Position numbers and translations under genes: made by a program
DNA from: Biscogniauxia marginata
Lineage: Eukaryota; Ascomycota; Sordariomycetes; Xylariales; Xylariaceae
Direction of reading: 5' to 3'
DNA: 64,000 bases
Assembly: GCA_022695795.1 (NCBI GenBank)
Contig: MU404097.1
Coordinates: 124,001-188,000, forward strand
Shown: one piece after another, positions 45,697 through 58,962 of the stretch
How positions within the stretch are numbered: position 1 is the first letter of the stretch
How the letters are laid out: every line of letters begins with the position of its first letter
The notes under the pieces: generated by a model
The model's database searches: none
The model's input: only the letters and a program-made list of their open reading frames with translations
What the model was told of the DNA's origin: nothing

Positions 45697-46408
45697 CTAG
45701 GCCTTGTTGAAGACGACGCGCTCGTAGGTGGTGCCGCGTATCGAGCCGCCCGTCATGGAGGTGCGCACGTTCCTCCGGAAGTTCTCGCGGCTGTTGCGCA
45801 GGTCGTCGGCGGCCTCCTGGTTGAGGGGGTCCGAGGCGTTGGGCTCGAGGAACAAGAACTGCAGGCCGACGATAACGGCGTTGAGGTTCAGCACCGGCTT
45901 CCAGTCCTCGCGCAGGATGTTCAGGCACACCTTGCCCTCGAGGTCGATGTTCGGGTGGTAGATCTTCTGCTGGCACCGCACCTTGGGCGGCTCGTGCGGG
46001 TAGTTCTGGTTCATGTTGAAGGTGAAGGTGAACTTGCCCCCGTGGTACACGCCCTCGTCCGGCTTGATCTCGAGCACGAAGTTCAGGATGTCGTCGGGAT
46101 CCGGGAATACCGTCTTCATCGTTGTTCCTAGGGACAGCTCGGATAGATCTGCGGGGTTGATTTTCTGTATTAGGATACACCCCATAGGACACGAACGAAG
46201 AGATGTAGATAGTTGAAGGGGCCATGTCGCAACGCACCTTTTTGTACCCGCAGTTGGGCGGCCGTAACCTTCTTTTTCTTCCCTCCAGCGGCGCCATCAG
46301 CGTTTTCCGCCTTCTGTTGCTCTTTTTTCTGCAGGAAAAATTCGTGAGAACTCGTGCAAGCAGCCGCAATGTGTGATAGACTCTCACCATCGACCATATC
46401 TTTAACAT
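45697..46408 (-). CDS. ubc12: NEDD8-conjugating enzyme Ubc12
   Basis: E2 enzyme that transfers Rub1/NEDD8 to cullins, activating SCF-type ligases. Three exons: 46388-46408, 46238-46328 and 45697-46148; 187 residues. Exon 1 is only 21 nt and encodes MLKIWSM, the N-terminal peptide that docks the NEDD8 E1; the next residues [11 protein letters not shown] are basic as usual. The UBC fold has the HPN triad and active-site Cys112 in [19 protein letters not shown]. The C-terminus carries [21 protein letters not shown] fungal low-complexity stretch with AAGGKKKKV separates the docking peptide from the UBC domain. The start is fixed by the conserved docking sequence. The gene is complete. Confidence 0.95.
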
Positions 46409-47851
46409 CTTTGCGGTAATTGTGCTCAAGGTCCTGGCTTGAGATGTGCGTGGGTGGTTTAGAAATGTCGGACTCGACGGGATGAACAAATATGTTATTG
46501 TTCGCGATGGCTGGGGGATTAGTAATAGATAAGGAGAACAATCGTCGATGGAGTGGAGGTTGGTAGCGGCAAGTTCGGACTGGAACGTGTTAACAAAAAA
46601 AGGAAACGAAAAAGAAAATAGAAAGTGCTGGTGTTGATTGTTGGTGGACTTATTTTGTAAAGGTCTAGAAGATAACAAGTTTAAGAGTCCCCGTCAGGCG
46701 CTCGGATTTTGTGAGCCTTGCCCCGTCATTGCCAGTGGACGGGATGGCGGGATGGCGGGGTCAGCTCACCGTCTCAGCCTGGTTTACTAAGCTGCCTCTT
46801 GGACCCTTACCTGAGGCACTGGCACTCACTAGTGGGTCTTGCATACCTAACCTACCTAAAGTATGTTACATAGTTGTACATGTATAAATCTATACACGTC
46901 CGGGTATGAAATACTCCATATTAATTAATAACACGCTTATGACAATATTCCCTTATTTTTTTCTATCCTACACGACATATGCATACATGTACATGAGATC
47001 ATCCTCCATTTACACTACCTCTCTTTATAACCTAAATCGCCGTATATCGAAACCCGCCTCATCCACCCACCGATTCCGGGACCGAGTTTTTGTTTTTACC
47101 TCTAGGCAAACCTTTTCCTACCTACAATATCCTTGCCTAATACACCTAAGCCCAACCGACCCATTTCCTTCGGGCCTACCCCCCCCCGGTTCGCACCTTG
47201 CTTCCCTGTACCTAGGTAACAGTAGTAGTTGTTTTTTTATTTGTTTCGATCCGATCCCTAGTCCAGGTTCCCTTGTGTCCGTTCCAACTCCGCGTTGTCT
47301 GTAAGTTCCGTTCCTTTCCTTTCCTATCCAGACTGTACATAGGGGAATATTGTGTTGGCCCTCGAGAAGCAGTACCTGAAGTAGATACAAGACTCGCATC
47401 GATAAAAAAGAAGAATAAAGATAAATGTGGCCAGTAGTGAATGCACAAGAAGTAAAAGAGGTATAAAGGTACGTAGGGTAATGCAAGCTAGAAAGAAAAT
47501 AACAATGAGAATGTTAAAAAAGAAAAAGTACAGGTAGAAAGCTCCGTGACAGGGGAGGTGTAAAGGTCCAAAGACCCAAGGCATCATAACCGTCCGTACA
47601 TGAATCATGTTAGAAATAACTTTTATTGTCGATAGGACAAGAATTATCCCGAGAGAGAAAAGTCGACAATACGCCGGAAACTCCTTCGGGGCTTCTTCCG
47701 AGTTCTATGAGATAGCCACCAATCAAGCTCTTCGCCAACAAATAAAGGAGATGGTATCGGCTTAAACATGATGATCGATCCTGGGGTATTTCTGCTGCTG
47801 TTGCTGGTGCATACTGAGAAGTCCTACGACGGAAATGGCGGGTTTTCTTCT
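46409..47851. other. Intergenic, no gene recognised
   Basis: About 1.4 kb between the ubc12 start and the apsA stop. It has pyrimidine- and ACCT-rich stretches (46840-47230). Frames at 46906-47304 and 47118-47608 look random. Confidence 0.5.
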
Positions 47852-50800
47852 TTAGAATCCCCGGAAGGGATCATCTCGGAAGTAATCTTCCTCGCCTCCC
47901 GTCCTGCTGCTTCCTGCATAGTTCGAATCCGTGCCCCGGGTACCCCGTGATAGATAGCTATCCCGATGCCGGCTCCGGCTCCGGCGGCGGCGGGCTTCTT
48001 TGCTTCGCCGGCGCGCCCGGTATCTCCACTCGTCCTGCTCGTCGGGATGGTCTTCGAATCGTGGGAACGTCAGCGGGCTTATGAAGGCCTCCATCCGCAC
48101 TGTCCCTATCGCCTCGAAGAAATTCCCGGGCGGTCGTGATGATGCCTCCGACGTCCGCTGAGAGCCGCCCGTGCTCAGACCCCACGTCACGGCGCTCGAC
48201 CCCTGAGACTGGTTGTAAATATCGGAAGACCCGGCTGTTCCCACGCTCACGCCGGCGGTGCTGTTAGTAGAAGCATGGTATGAACTGCTGGGGCCTACCG
48301 GGCTAGAAAAGCCACGGAATGAAAGAGGTGGTGGGACGTGACCACCCGTGTTGCTCCTCTTCCGACCGTGAATTGCAACCTGGTTAGCTCGCTCGTGCAC
48401 GCGCTCTTGGGGCCGGTCATGGAATCGTGGAATAAGCGGCGGTTCGGCCGCCTCTTGTGAGAGTTCACGGTTGTGACTTGGTATCGGCGGAAGTGCCTCT
48501 GGATTAAAGGCGAGCGCCTCTTCGAGTTGGCTAGCGTTGATAGCATGGTCTTGGCGTACCATCATAGATGGGTTCTTCCCTTTAGTCAGCCTAATCGAGT
48601 CGCGGATACCAGGCTTCTTTGGCCGCGGTCGCGATAATTCAAAGTCAGGGGCTGGCGCAACCTTCGGTTTCAGAGCAGGGGTTGGAGATATAATCTCGGG
48701 GATGGCCTGCTGAGAGTGCGCGAGGAACGATAGGGCCGTGAGCCACAGGTAATGACGGTCGGCCGACGCGGTAGTAAATTTCAACGCCCTTTGAGGTGTC
48801 AAAATCAGGATTGAACGATTGAATATTTGAGTCGTGCCTTTCGGCGGAGGGTTGTCGTCCTTAACATCCAAGACAGATTGGATGGTCACTATAGCACAGC
48901 ATATTAGTGATGTTCTAATTTCAAGAGAAGATACGATACGTACGCTTTCGGCCTGATTTCCCCAACAGGGCGCTACCGGAGACAGGTTGCTTGCTACTCC
49001 AAAGGATAGCACGCTCATAAGGCGCAAGCCATACCCACCGCTTGTGACGGTCATTACTGCTCTCGTCCGTACGGCTGTTGCTGTCGGCTACGCCAAACGA
49101 CTTGCGTCTCCGGACGTACTTAAACATCCATTCTCCTACCATCGTCTGCGCTATGGCATCCACAACTCCAGTTGCCTGCTGGGAGCTACCAACAGAGTTC
49201 ATATTAGTGTTCTCAGTATTGGCCGTATTTGTCGAAGGCTGAGATCGATGGCCACGGTATCTGCTAGAGCTGTAATCACGACCTCTCGGGCTAGTGATGT
49301 CGTTGCTCGGCAGTGGTGGCAGGCCGGGGCTTTCCGGTGTCTCCTCGGAGGGCGACATTGGAGGCGGTGAACGGCTACCCTGTCTACGGCTCCTCTGGTG
49401 CCAGGGCAGCGCTGCGGCAGAACGGACCTTTCGAACACTGTTGTTCCTGTAAATACTGTTTCTCATGCCACGCCGATGGCCTCTCCCACCAGCGCGTGTG
49501 GGACTATTCGAGCCGTCGCTAGGAGCACTAGCACTGAAAGGAGGCTTTCTGGAGCTCGCTCTCGTAGGAATGGGAAACGGAGGGTCCCGTGGTTCGGGGT
49601 GGCCGGGACTTTGCGAACGACCTTGGTGTGAGGCAATACCGCTCTGGATCATTGCCGACTTCCTCATACCGTTTGCTCGCGAGCTTGAATTCATAGCAGG
49701 CTTGTCGGCTGGTCGTGCTGACTTTCGGGTCGGGTTCTCGCGACCATCGACAAGACTAAAGCTACTATATACCTCAGACCCACCGACTGGTTTCATAAGG
49801 CTCTTTGGTTTTCTTGATGTTGTGCGAACTTGCTCTGGCGACGCAGGGCTGGTCGGCATGCCCGTTCGTTTACTATGCCGACTCGCACCTGACATGGGTC
49901 TTGGAGCCGAGAGCGCCGTGCGGAATTCCGAGTCAGTTCCATCACCGTCAAAGTCATCACCATCTTCAGAGCTGGCTGCGTCAAAACCGGCAAACAAGCT
50001 GCTGATACGAGGTGGGCGCCTTATAGGTGCCCCGTGGTCTGACAGCAGACCATCATCATTATTACCGGGGTACGTATCTCTAGTTTCTAAGTCGTCCGGA
50101 GATGGTGATCGTAGGGATGGCGAAGGCAAGTCGCTCGTAAAACTCCGCTTACCTGCTAGCCGACGCGGGTTCCGAGGAGGAAGGTTTCCGGGAAGAGGCG
50201 TAAAAACTTTGCCACCTTCAGCCATAGCATTAGGCGATGAAGGTCTAGACGAAATAGCCGATGGGTGAAGATGACGGGGCAGTCTGTCGAGTCTTTTGTC
50301 AACCCTAATCTCGTCTGTTTGGACCGAGACTGAATATGCGGGTGCTCTCGGTTGTAATATGGAGACCTGGCAGCCAAAGTCCTTGACATATTGGGGTAGG
50401 CGGTGTTCGTGTGGACTAGGTGGGCGACTAGTCGGAGGGATAATGCTGATGCTAGGAATCGAGATGGCTGTGGGCTCAATTGGCTTATGGATTGGGGCAG
50501 GATCTGTCTGAGTAGCGATAGACTTTGTTGGAACGACCATTGGTGCCGTGTCGACAACTGGAATCACTGTGGTAATCGCTAGGGCGGATTTTGGCGATTC
50601 AGGGGGACTCAGAGGTTCCAAAGTTTGGGACGCAGCTGAGACCATCAACTTAACAGCCTTCGGAAGTCCCATTGGGACTGGTTTCTGAATATGTACCCTC
50701 TTGCGCCTCTGGTTGGCTTCGATCTCCATCTCCCCCCGGGGGGAATTCTCTAGGTCTGAGAACTTCTCGACTCTCATAACACGCTCAGGGGTAGAGGGTA

Positions 50801-52010
50801 CCAGGGGCACTGACTTGGGCGAGGGAGGCGGTGAAAATTGGACACCCGTGTCTGTGTAATCCAATTTTCCGCGACCGGCTTGAACTTCGTCGTCTTCCGC
50901 CTCGTCGTCCTCTCTGATGCCACCCTCAAGCCTGTCGAGAACAGTCGGATTCATGAATGCCAATCTGCCCCGTGCAACGCTTCCAGGACGAATCTGGCTT
51001 TCAATACTGTGATTGCGTCGGTGAGATTTCGACATAATACTGTCCCGGCTCAAGTTCCGATTGTGCCTCGTATTTGAAAGCACGCTTTGGCGACCGTCAA
51101 AGTCCGTCAAATCATCATCGTCATCATCGAAATCGAGTTCGTCAGCGAGGCTGTGACCATTGACTCTGCCGGTCCCATGGCCGCTAAACGTGGAAAATCG
51201 GATACTATTGGCCCTACTTTGAGACCGGATACTCATACCATCATTATCCTTGCCCAGGTCATCGGCTTCACTGTCAACTCCATGCTGCATATTAGTTTCC
51301 TGTGCGGCCTCGAAATTTGCGACCTCCTCAAGGACAACCTTGAGCCGGCTTTCCGCGACGTGCAACTTTCGCTCAAACTTTCGCCTCTCCTCCTCCCAAC
51401 TGTCCCTTTCCTTTGCCCAGAGGTCATGAACCCTGTGCGAATCTTCTTCCTGAACCCGAACTTTCTTCTGCGCCGTTTCAAGTCGCTTTTTTGTCTCAGT
51501 GATCGCGTCGACCGCCTCATCACGCTCTCGTGCTAGTTCACCGAGAGCGGACGAGGTCCCTCCCTCAAGGAGGGCTAGTTGTCGCTTCAGGGATCTACTC
51601 TCCTTTGTCGTATTCGACAGGTTCTTTTGTAGGGCCTCATGGTCCTCCTGGGTACTATGTAACGTAGTTTCGAGACTTTCGATGATCTTGAGCTTTTCTT
51701 CCTGGTCCCTGCGTAGGGCGAGTATTTCAGACACGAGGTTAGCGTGTAAGGTAGGTGTAAACCGGCGAGGGTCCAATGGGCTAATGTTTTCATCAACAGT
51801 AGGATCTTTGGATGACCGTTTTGCATTCCTCTCGGCCTTATCTGCCGGTAAAGGTGGAGGAGGCGAAGAAGACGAGATAACCGGTGGCGTAATCGAACGA
51901 CGAGATCCTCTCGAGGTTCGAGATGGCGTACGGTATGGAGTATCCGTTGGAGTTGGCAGAGAGGCAACAGCGGCGCCGCTCAACTCGTCGTCCGTTTCCC
52001 AGGCAGTCAT
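47852..52010 (-). CDS. apsA: Anucleate primary sterigmata protein A (Num1/Mcp5-like cortical dynein anchor)
   Basis: Cortical protein that anchors dynein and microtubules for nuclear migration. Two exons, 48944-52010 and 47852-48888, joined across a 55-nt intron (GTACGT...GCTATAG), encode 1367 residues. The start MTAWETDDELSG matches the family. Residues about 85-235 form a long coiled coil (heptad-rich, for example SLKRQLALLEGG and KKRLETAQKKVRVQEE). The middle is long, disordered and Ser/Pro-rich, with several SxxTQT-type motifs (AASQTLEPLSPP, IATQTDPAP, VSVQTDEI). A C-terminal PH domain of the Mcp5 type at about 965-1080 straddles the intron (AQTMVGEWMFKYVRR; SILILTPQRALKF) and should bind plasma-membrane PIP2. 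The tail is basic and Arg/Ser-rich. Aspergillus ApsA is somewhat longer, so a shorter central repeat region is possible. Confidence 0.9.
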
Positions 52011-55000
52011 GATTGCTATCCAGGAGAACAACTCCAGGCTCTCGACCGACCGACGGCACCCTTCTATAAGACCTTCTATAAGATAGAAGTGCAAAGATGG
52101 CTGGCTCACATCTGGCGCGGCCGCTTTCTCCGGTAGTCTACCAGGCTACGCAGTATCTCGGGAAAAGATCCGAGGGCGGACTCTACCACATGGGCCCCTG
52201 CCTACCAGCGTGGCGACCTATCTAAGTAGGAGAATAACGCCGCATGTGCGTGTGCGTGTTGCATTAATAGAACTGGACCCACCATTAGCATAAGTTCGTG
52301 TTGGGATAGCGAAAAACGACATGGAATGCACGAGGTGAAACAGGGTTAAGTTCGATCAGTTCTCAGCTTACAAGGTGAAGATTAGGAATCAATGAGATTG
52401 TGAGTAGTCGTCATAAGTCTAGCATTCACCTCCCAAACCAACACTGCTTAGGGATCACGCCTTGTGATTAATCGACAGTCACTGCTGGATAAGGTGTAAG
52501 GTTCGCCAACATAGAAGTATAAAAATGTGCGAATCTTAAGAACCGCCGCGAATTATATCGGGAAAATAAGGTGCTAATTTATGCTCACCTCAGGTTCAAA
52601 AACCTAGTGGACTCTAAGACACCCTCAAATAATTGTCGTCTTGACTGATTGCAATTAATGGTCGGCGTGTACGCGAAGGTTGACACGGGTCGTCGAGGGG
52701 CTATGCTATATCAACGCCTAATAAAGGGGGGCATGCCCTTGGAACTATGAAGCTGATTGTATGTACGCTCGAGCCTCTAGGTCAACCGAATCGAAAGTAA
52801 CGATAATAAGATATATATATGTATAAAGCAGATAAGGAGCGTCGGAAAGTTCAATAATTTAAGAATAGTACCTGCATGTGCCTCGTTAGCCATCCATCAC
52901 CTTGCAGGTGTTTTGACCCAATACCACAGAAAGGGTGTGGGATGTGCGACAGAGTTGCAGAGAGGTTGATCTCGAGAGAAATGATGCGATCCCGCACACG
53001 GGTTACTTACCAATGCCGTGGATAGATGAATAGATATAGGGGAAACCGGAAAGATGCAGTCGTTCAAAGGCCGGCCGAGATCGATGATTTGCGGTTTTTG
53101 TCGCACCATCACAAGCTCTTGCTTGTCACCATCCTGGTTCTTAAAAGAGCCCTCCTCCCTTAACGTACTTGATGCTTGTTCCACACGCTGCTGGTCAATG
53201 CAAGGATTCCCCGGAGCATGCAGGAACCGACATGCATACGACGAAAAGGGTAACGAACCCAACGGCCAGACAGGGACCACGTTGCTCCCAAGGGGTCCTC
53301 GTACTACCTCGACAGAGCTTGACGAGAATAATAATAAAGGAAACAAGATATTAAAAAAAGAGGGTTGAGATCACGAAGAAATCAATAGTCCAGGGCAGAG
53401 AGAAAATGTGTGATAAGTTCAGGGCTAGACATAACGAATGATAAGTACCCACCTTGTTGTCTGTCAGTGGGCAAGGATGCAAGGTGATTGATGATTGACA
53501 GGCACTAGGAAAATGAGATGAGAGACATGGGGAGTCCGGAGCGATGGGATGCGCGTCACGCTCCTTTTTGCATCTATGGACCGTGTCTAGTACCAACCCC
53601 GAGGTGTAACAGGTATCTTCGCAAGTATTTCCTTCCGTTGATACGGTATAATTTTCTCTATTCAAGACAAGACAAGCCCATGCAGTCTACATGCTGCCAT
53701 TTCGAATGGTGACCAGACAAGATTGTCAGGGTGAAACGGGCCAAGAACGATACCGAATTAGTACGAGTCTCTATGTAATCACATTAGAACGACGACCGAA
53801 GATGGTAAGCCAAGAGCTACTCTCTCTAGGACGACGAAGATAGCTCCAAGCTGTGATAGCTACCATACCAAGCTTAGATAGGTATCTACCTGTGGTCCAC
53901 CGACCATTTTGCACTAGTGGGCAATAGCTGAGCGATGCCAATGTAAAAGGGCAAGGGGGGAGGAGTAGCTCGTGGGTGCGGAGGAGGATCTCTTTCATCA
54001 ACATTCAAGCCTCAAAAGGTCAGGGCTTCAGCTTCTAGTGAAAGTTGGAGGATGAGAGCAACAAGCGCTAGTAGGCAACCTTAGATTTGTCTAATGCATA
54101 ATTTGTCAAGGCAAGAAGAACCGCTGGCTGCATGGGGTATTTTGCATGTGAATGGTTGTCTTTCGGTCGTATTTTTCTTGTATGTAGTATTCTAGACACT
54201 GGATGGATGAAAAGCTGCATATGGGAACCGTTCGATTGGGCGGGAGCTGTCAAAAGAAGCACAGGGGACGAAAAGGAAGAGGAGAGACAGTGGCCAGTGC
54301 AGTTAGGGGCACAAAGCTAAGACAGTGCTGCGGGAGAATATGGACCACTCATGGAATACGGTAGGTAGCTTAACCCAGGACAGGGACCGTGGCAGGGGAC
54401 CCCTGCTCAACTTGGTCTTCTGTAATCTCTCCAACGTTGATCTCCTTTCCCACTTAGGAATTCCTCTCATCATCAGCGGACAGGGGTTCTGCGTGCTGGC
54501 TGTTGCTTTTCACAGTGCTGGGTCGATTGAGTGGGGGAAACGCCCAAAAAAGAAAACTGTTCGAACTTCCTTTTTCTTCTTTCCCGACCGTGACGAAAGC
54601 CTCGTTGTGACCCTGCAGTGCGAGGTATGTTTGATGTGTAAGCCACGAGTGTGTGCTTTGGTTCTAGAGCTGCATTTGATATACACCACTAAACACTAAG
54701 CACACAATGCTGCCTCGACTGAGGGCCTCGGCTTGAACGAAACTTTGTAAACCGTCCGTTTCGAAGACATTTGACGGGTCACAATTGGTCATTGGACTGA
54801 ACCTGTTTTGCTGTCACTCAATGTCACTGTGGCTGTCTCTCCTCCGGGGTTTCTGATTCATTCTCATACAAGACAAGGTAGCCAACTGTACTCATCTAGC
54901 AAGGGACATAACCAACTCAAAAGGGGGAGAACGTGATCACCAAACCAACTATCAGCATCCTGCCGAATAACCTACCTTTGGCCTTATTTGAACGTGATAT

Positions 55001-58000
55001 TATAACTGTTTAACTACAGGTGTAACTGATATATTCTCCGACTTATTATAAAACCTAATATAAGCATCCTCTCGGCAAACATTTCAGGGGTTTTCTGTTT
55101 GGATTGTCCCTCGTAAAAACCATTTGGGGCCAACACTGCCGACCCAACGGCCTGGTGCGATATACATAGCAATTTACCACGAGCTTTCCCTTGCATCTTG
55201 CTGCTCCAGGTCACTTCCATCCAAGGGGGATGAAAAACTCAATAGCCGAAGTTCCCTCATAGAGTGTCAGCAGACTTCTACGAAGGTTGGGCTCCGATGC
55301 ATGGAGTAGTCAATCGGAATTCCCCTCGTACTACTAAAGGCAGTGACTGGCAAATGTCACGGTGACTATTGCAACAGCCTGCAACAGTCTGCAACAGTCC
55401 TACGTTGCTGTGTCTGGTAGAAAGACGCACGCAGCAATGACGCGCTTGTCTCACTCCAACATGTCCTGTTGACTGGTTCGGCAGGCTTCTCCTCGGTGCC
55501 ATCCTCATCCAATCCCTTAGCTAGGCCGCCAATCCGAGAATGTGACAGGTTTGGTTATGAACTTTCTGAGGCCGAGTAATCATAGGGGAGAAGCAGCCAC
55601 TGCATGCTTTGTGACCTCGGATTTGGCAGACAGCCTGATATCATGTTTCGAGGCCGGCTAGCGTCACAAGAGGATTTGAGGCCTATCGTGGAAATGAGCC
55701 CGATCCTTGGTTATTCCTAATCAACTTTCAAACCCTAGAGCTATTCTACTCTATCCTACTAGATACCAGAACAGTTTGCAGACCACGCAAGCCACGCAAG
55801 CCAGGGTTTTTCTTCGTGTCTCAATAGTAGCGTCAACGGGATGTAGACTCGCTAGCGAAGAGGCTTCGGTAATTAGTTATGTATTATACGAAACGACACT
55901 GTCTAGAACCAGTCCAAGCCACAACGGACACCGTCTGCTCCACGATAATAAGGCTTGGTCGTCTCTTCTGGTGTCACATCTCCAGCTGACACCAGATCGA
56001 GAAACTGGGTCTCACTGATCAGCAAATCGTAAGACTTGACGGCGATCAGAGATCTCGAAGTCTATTGAGGCTCGAAACGCACCAATTAACTAACGAAAGA
56101 ACGTTGTAATTACTCATCCTGTCACCTTTCATTTATCCAACTTAGTCATCTTGTAAATTGGGAATCCGTTGCCGCGGCCTAGTGAGCCATGATAGATAGC
56201 CGCTAGGATTGTCTCAGTACCATGGAACGCCGCCCTCGGTCTTTGATAGGCCCCCACGGAAGCGGAGGCTTCGATCTTTTCTCCACAGGTCAACAACCTT
56301 ACCTCCCGCGCAATGGCCTGATGGCTAGGTATTCCGACGTTCAACCAACAACGTCAGCCTCTCATTCCACTCACTATGTCTCGGAGAAGTCAGATACAAC
56401 GAAGGCGGTCCGGTCCACGGCAACAACCGTCAACAACGTAATTTTATACATTGTACAGTATATACGAAGCCTCTCTAGCAGACGACGGTGGTCTTCTTGG
56501 TCAGGGGCCAGAGCCATCAGGAAAAAGAACCGCCAAATTCTTAAAAGCAAGTACCACACACTGGCACGCCTGTTCACTTTGGCGGGCCATCCGCACCGTT
56601 TCTAGGCTATGAACGGTCTCACCAACAAGATACTACCGTGCATAGGTCCTTGATAGGTAATTCGTCAGCCTGGCGCGCCATACGTAGTGAGTTCCCGCGC
56701 GTGGCTTACGCCCTTTTCTGTCGCAGAAACTTCGCAGTCGCCGGATATTGATCCGCGTCGGTCAAGAACCTCGTACAGTCTCTTTTTCTTTCCTTTCTTC
56801 TCCCTTTCCTTTTCCTTTTTCTACTTTACTCTTTTTTCTCCAGTCTCGCCAAGACAGCCTAAAGGCCAAATACGCAAATGCTCTCCTCTCCCCGGTATGC
56901 TAAACAGGCCACAAGTCATGTCATTTCACGTTGCACTCAGCGAAACTCCCTATTTCATCCGGGAGGGCGTTGTATTTTGCCTCTACCCTCAGAAACTCAC
57001 GAGGTAGTTTATCCAGTCGTATCATCGAGCTCAGCACCGTGATATAGTTACACTACACCCTCCAGTCCCGCCTGCGAGTGCACTCCGGTCTACGAGCTTC
57101 TTAATCGACATCATTCTTACCCCATGCATATGCAAGGAGATCACATCGATGGGGAGTGTGGTAATTTTGCGACGTTGTATTTGCATTACGCATGTGCATG
57201 TATGTAGGTTTGTTTTTGTCTTGACCTGGCTCTTCTGCCGGGCCGCCTTATTCCTTCTCCATGGTTCATGTCCATTCGGATGTGCATGCATGGTGACCTG
57301 TACAAGCGAACGTACCCGTATACTTGCGTGTCTGTGTGTACGGAAAAAATACAACCGGAACTACTCATATGCCCTTATCCTCCAAGCTCCTACAACCCTA
57401 TAGATATGCTTATACAAGCTCAGCATCCCGCATGTGTAAGCAATGCATCTTTGTTGCTATTGTGGGTACGGCCTCATTATTAATCAGGCCATATAGAGCC
57501 AAACAAATGCGTCCGCATCGTCTGGTAATTGAGCGTATGTAAGCTATTAGAAACGCGAACTTTGATAACCTGCAACTATTGATTCAAGACCCCAAATCTT
57601 GGTCGCTTGTTAGTAAGCCGCATGTTCCACGTATCTAGGGTAACTCCTTAAGCTCGTAGATGGAACGAGACGGCTGCAAGTAGGTTTTCAGCAGTTATCC
57701 TTCGTACATGAAACATATGCACGAAATAGCACAATTGAATTCATAAGGTTGTTTGCAATGGCCAACATTCTATATCATTAGTGGGAACCAGCGTGGATCG
57801 ACGACTGCGGGATGCACCCGGGAGATCAAAGGACCCATGGTTCGGGCCAGAAGGTCGTGATAAACTGCCAACACATCATCACGGACCAACGGTCTGTGCC
57901 AGTATCATCCTTGAAAGCATTCTGGGAACGGGCGCTTAGGTCAACATAACCACCACACTACCTAATATATAGGCGTACTCGCTGTCTGGGGTCCAGTATC

Positions 58001-58962
58001 GACATGTTGACGTTTCATGTTGAACGTTGAATGTGGATATACATGAGTTTGTTTGTCTGACCTTATTTAATCACCTTCTCTTTCGTCTAGCAGATAAATA
58101 GGCATGCCTACCAGAGACTTGTTCCGAATTCGGAGGCCTCTTATACACACGCAACAAATTTATTGTGAAAGGCCCAGGTACAGGAAACGGAATTACAAGT
58201 ATCGAAACACTTTTGAGGTAGCTTATGCAATAATAAGGGCATAGAATGGTCCAGCTCGACTTCATTATTGACTTGCAAACCGCGACGTCCATTAACCTAC
58301 TCACTAGATCAAGTGTAGCAGTATCGTACCGCATAATACCACAGTTCCGGGGGTGTTGCTGCTCTCAACCCCCTTTTTGAGTAGTTGCCTTCTCCTACGT
58401 CCATAGTCTCCAAGGTTGGAGTGCTGAAAGGAAAGGAATAATTGCTAATATCCAGGCCCCGAGTAGTCCTCATTATACTGGGATATATGTAACGTGAAAA
58501 GGGGATGGGAAGGGGGACCATATAGTAAATATCAAATGAATCTTGTCGCAGTCAGTCGAAAAGAATATATAAGACGAAGTACTTATTTGACTCCCCAGTG
58601 TGAGATTTCAAGAAATATGGCTATAATTTCATTTAGGCTTGGTCTTTTGGGTTGAATCTTCCCACAGCCCTCCTGTTCTCATTGGCCGACCGGCTTGAGT
58701 CACTTAGGCTTCACGCTCCCTACTCGTCCTAGGTGAGATGCTTGCTGCCAGCATGGTCTAATATGATTAGAGTCAGAAGGTCCGGCATTAGTGAACAAAG
58801 AAGCCCTATCGTATATAATGAGCTTCAAGGGGCCTTCGTATAGGATCTTTCTTTGCGCAACAATAACGTTATTCCTATATCCCTTTCTGGGATGCTTTAA
58901 GTTGTAACACAAGATCAAGCAAGTTCGACCGAAGGAATCTTGATTGCTAGTTTTATATGTTT
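52011..58962. other. Large gene-poor gap (about 6.9 kb)
   Basis: I find no convincing gene between apsA and the HET relic. Scattered frames (52897-53346, 53351-53665, 54325-54699, 55707-56018, 56129-56605, 57031-57354) match no family. One minus-strand stretch around 55896-56050 reads SLIAVKSYDLLISETQFLDL, then SAGDVTPEETTKPYYRGADG, then a stop; it looks coding-like, but an in-frame stop lies just upstream and I cannot assign it. Small tandem repeats occur (GCAACAGYCY x3 at 55371-55400). Confidence 0.5.
55371..55400. repeat. Tandem 10-mer GCAACAGYCY, three copies
   Basis: Three adjacent units differing only at the last pyrimidines. A minor feature without an evident role. Confidence 0.75.

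Noticed and set aside
54325..54699. 124-codon plus-strand frame in the large gap
   Set aside because: No motif, no splice partners, composition like the surrounding non-coding DNA.
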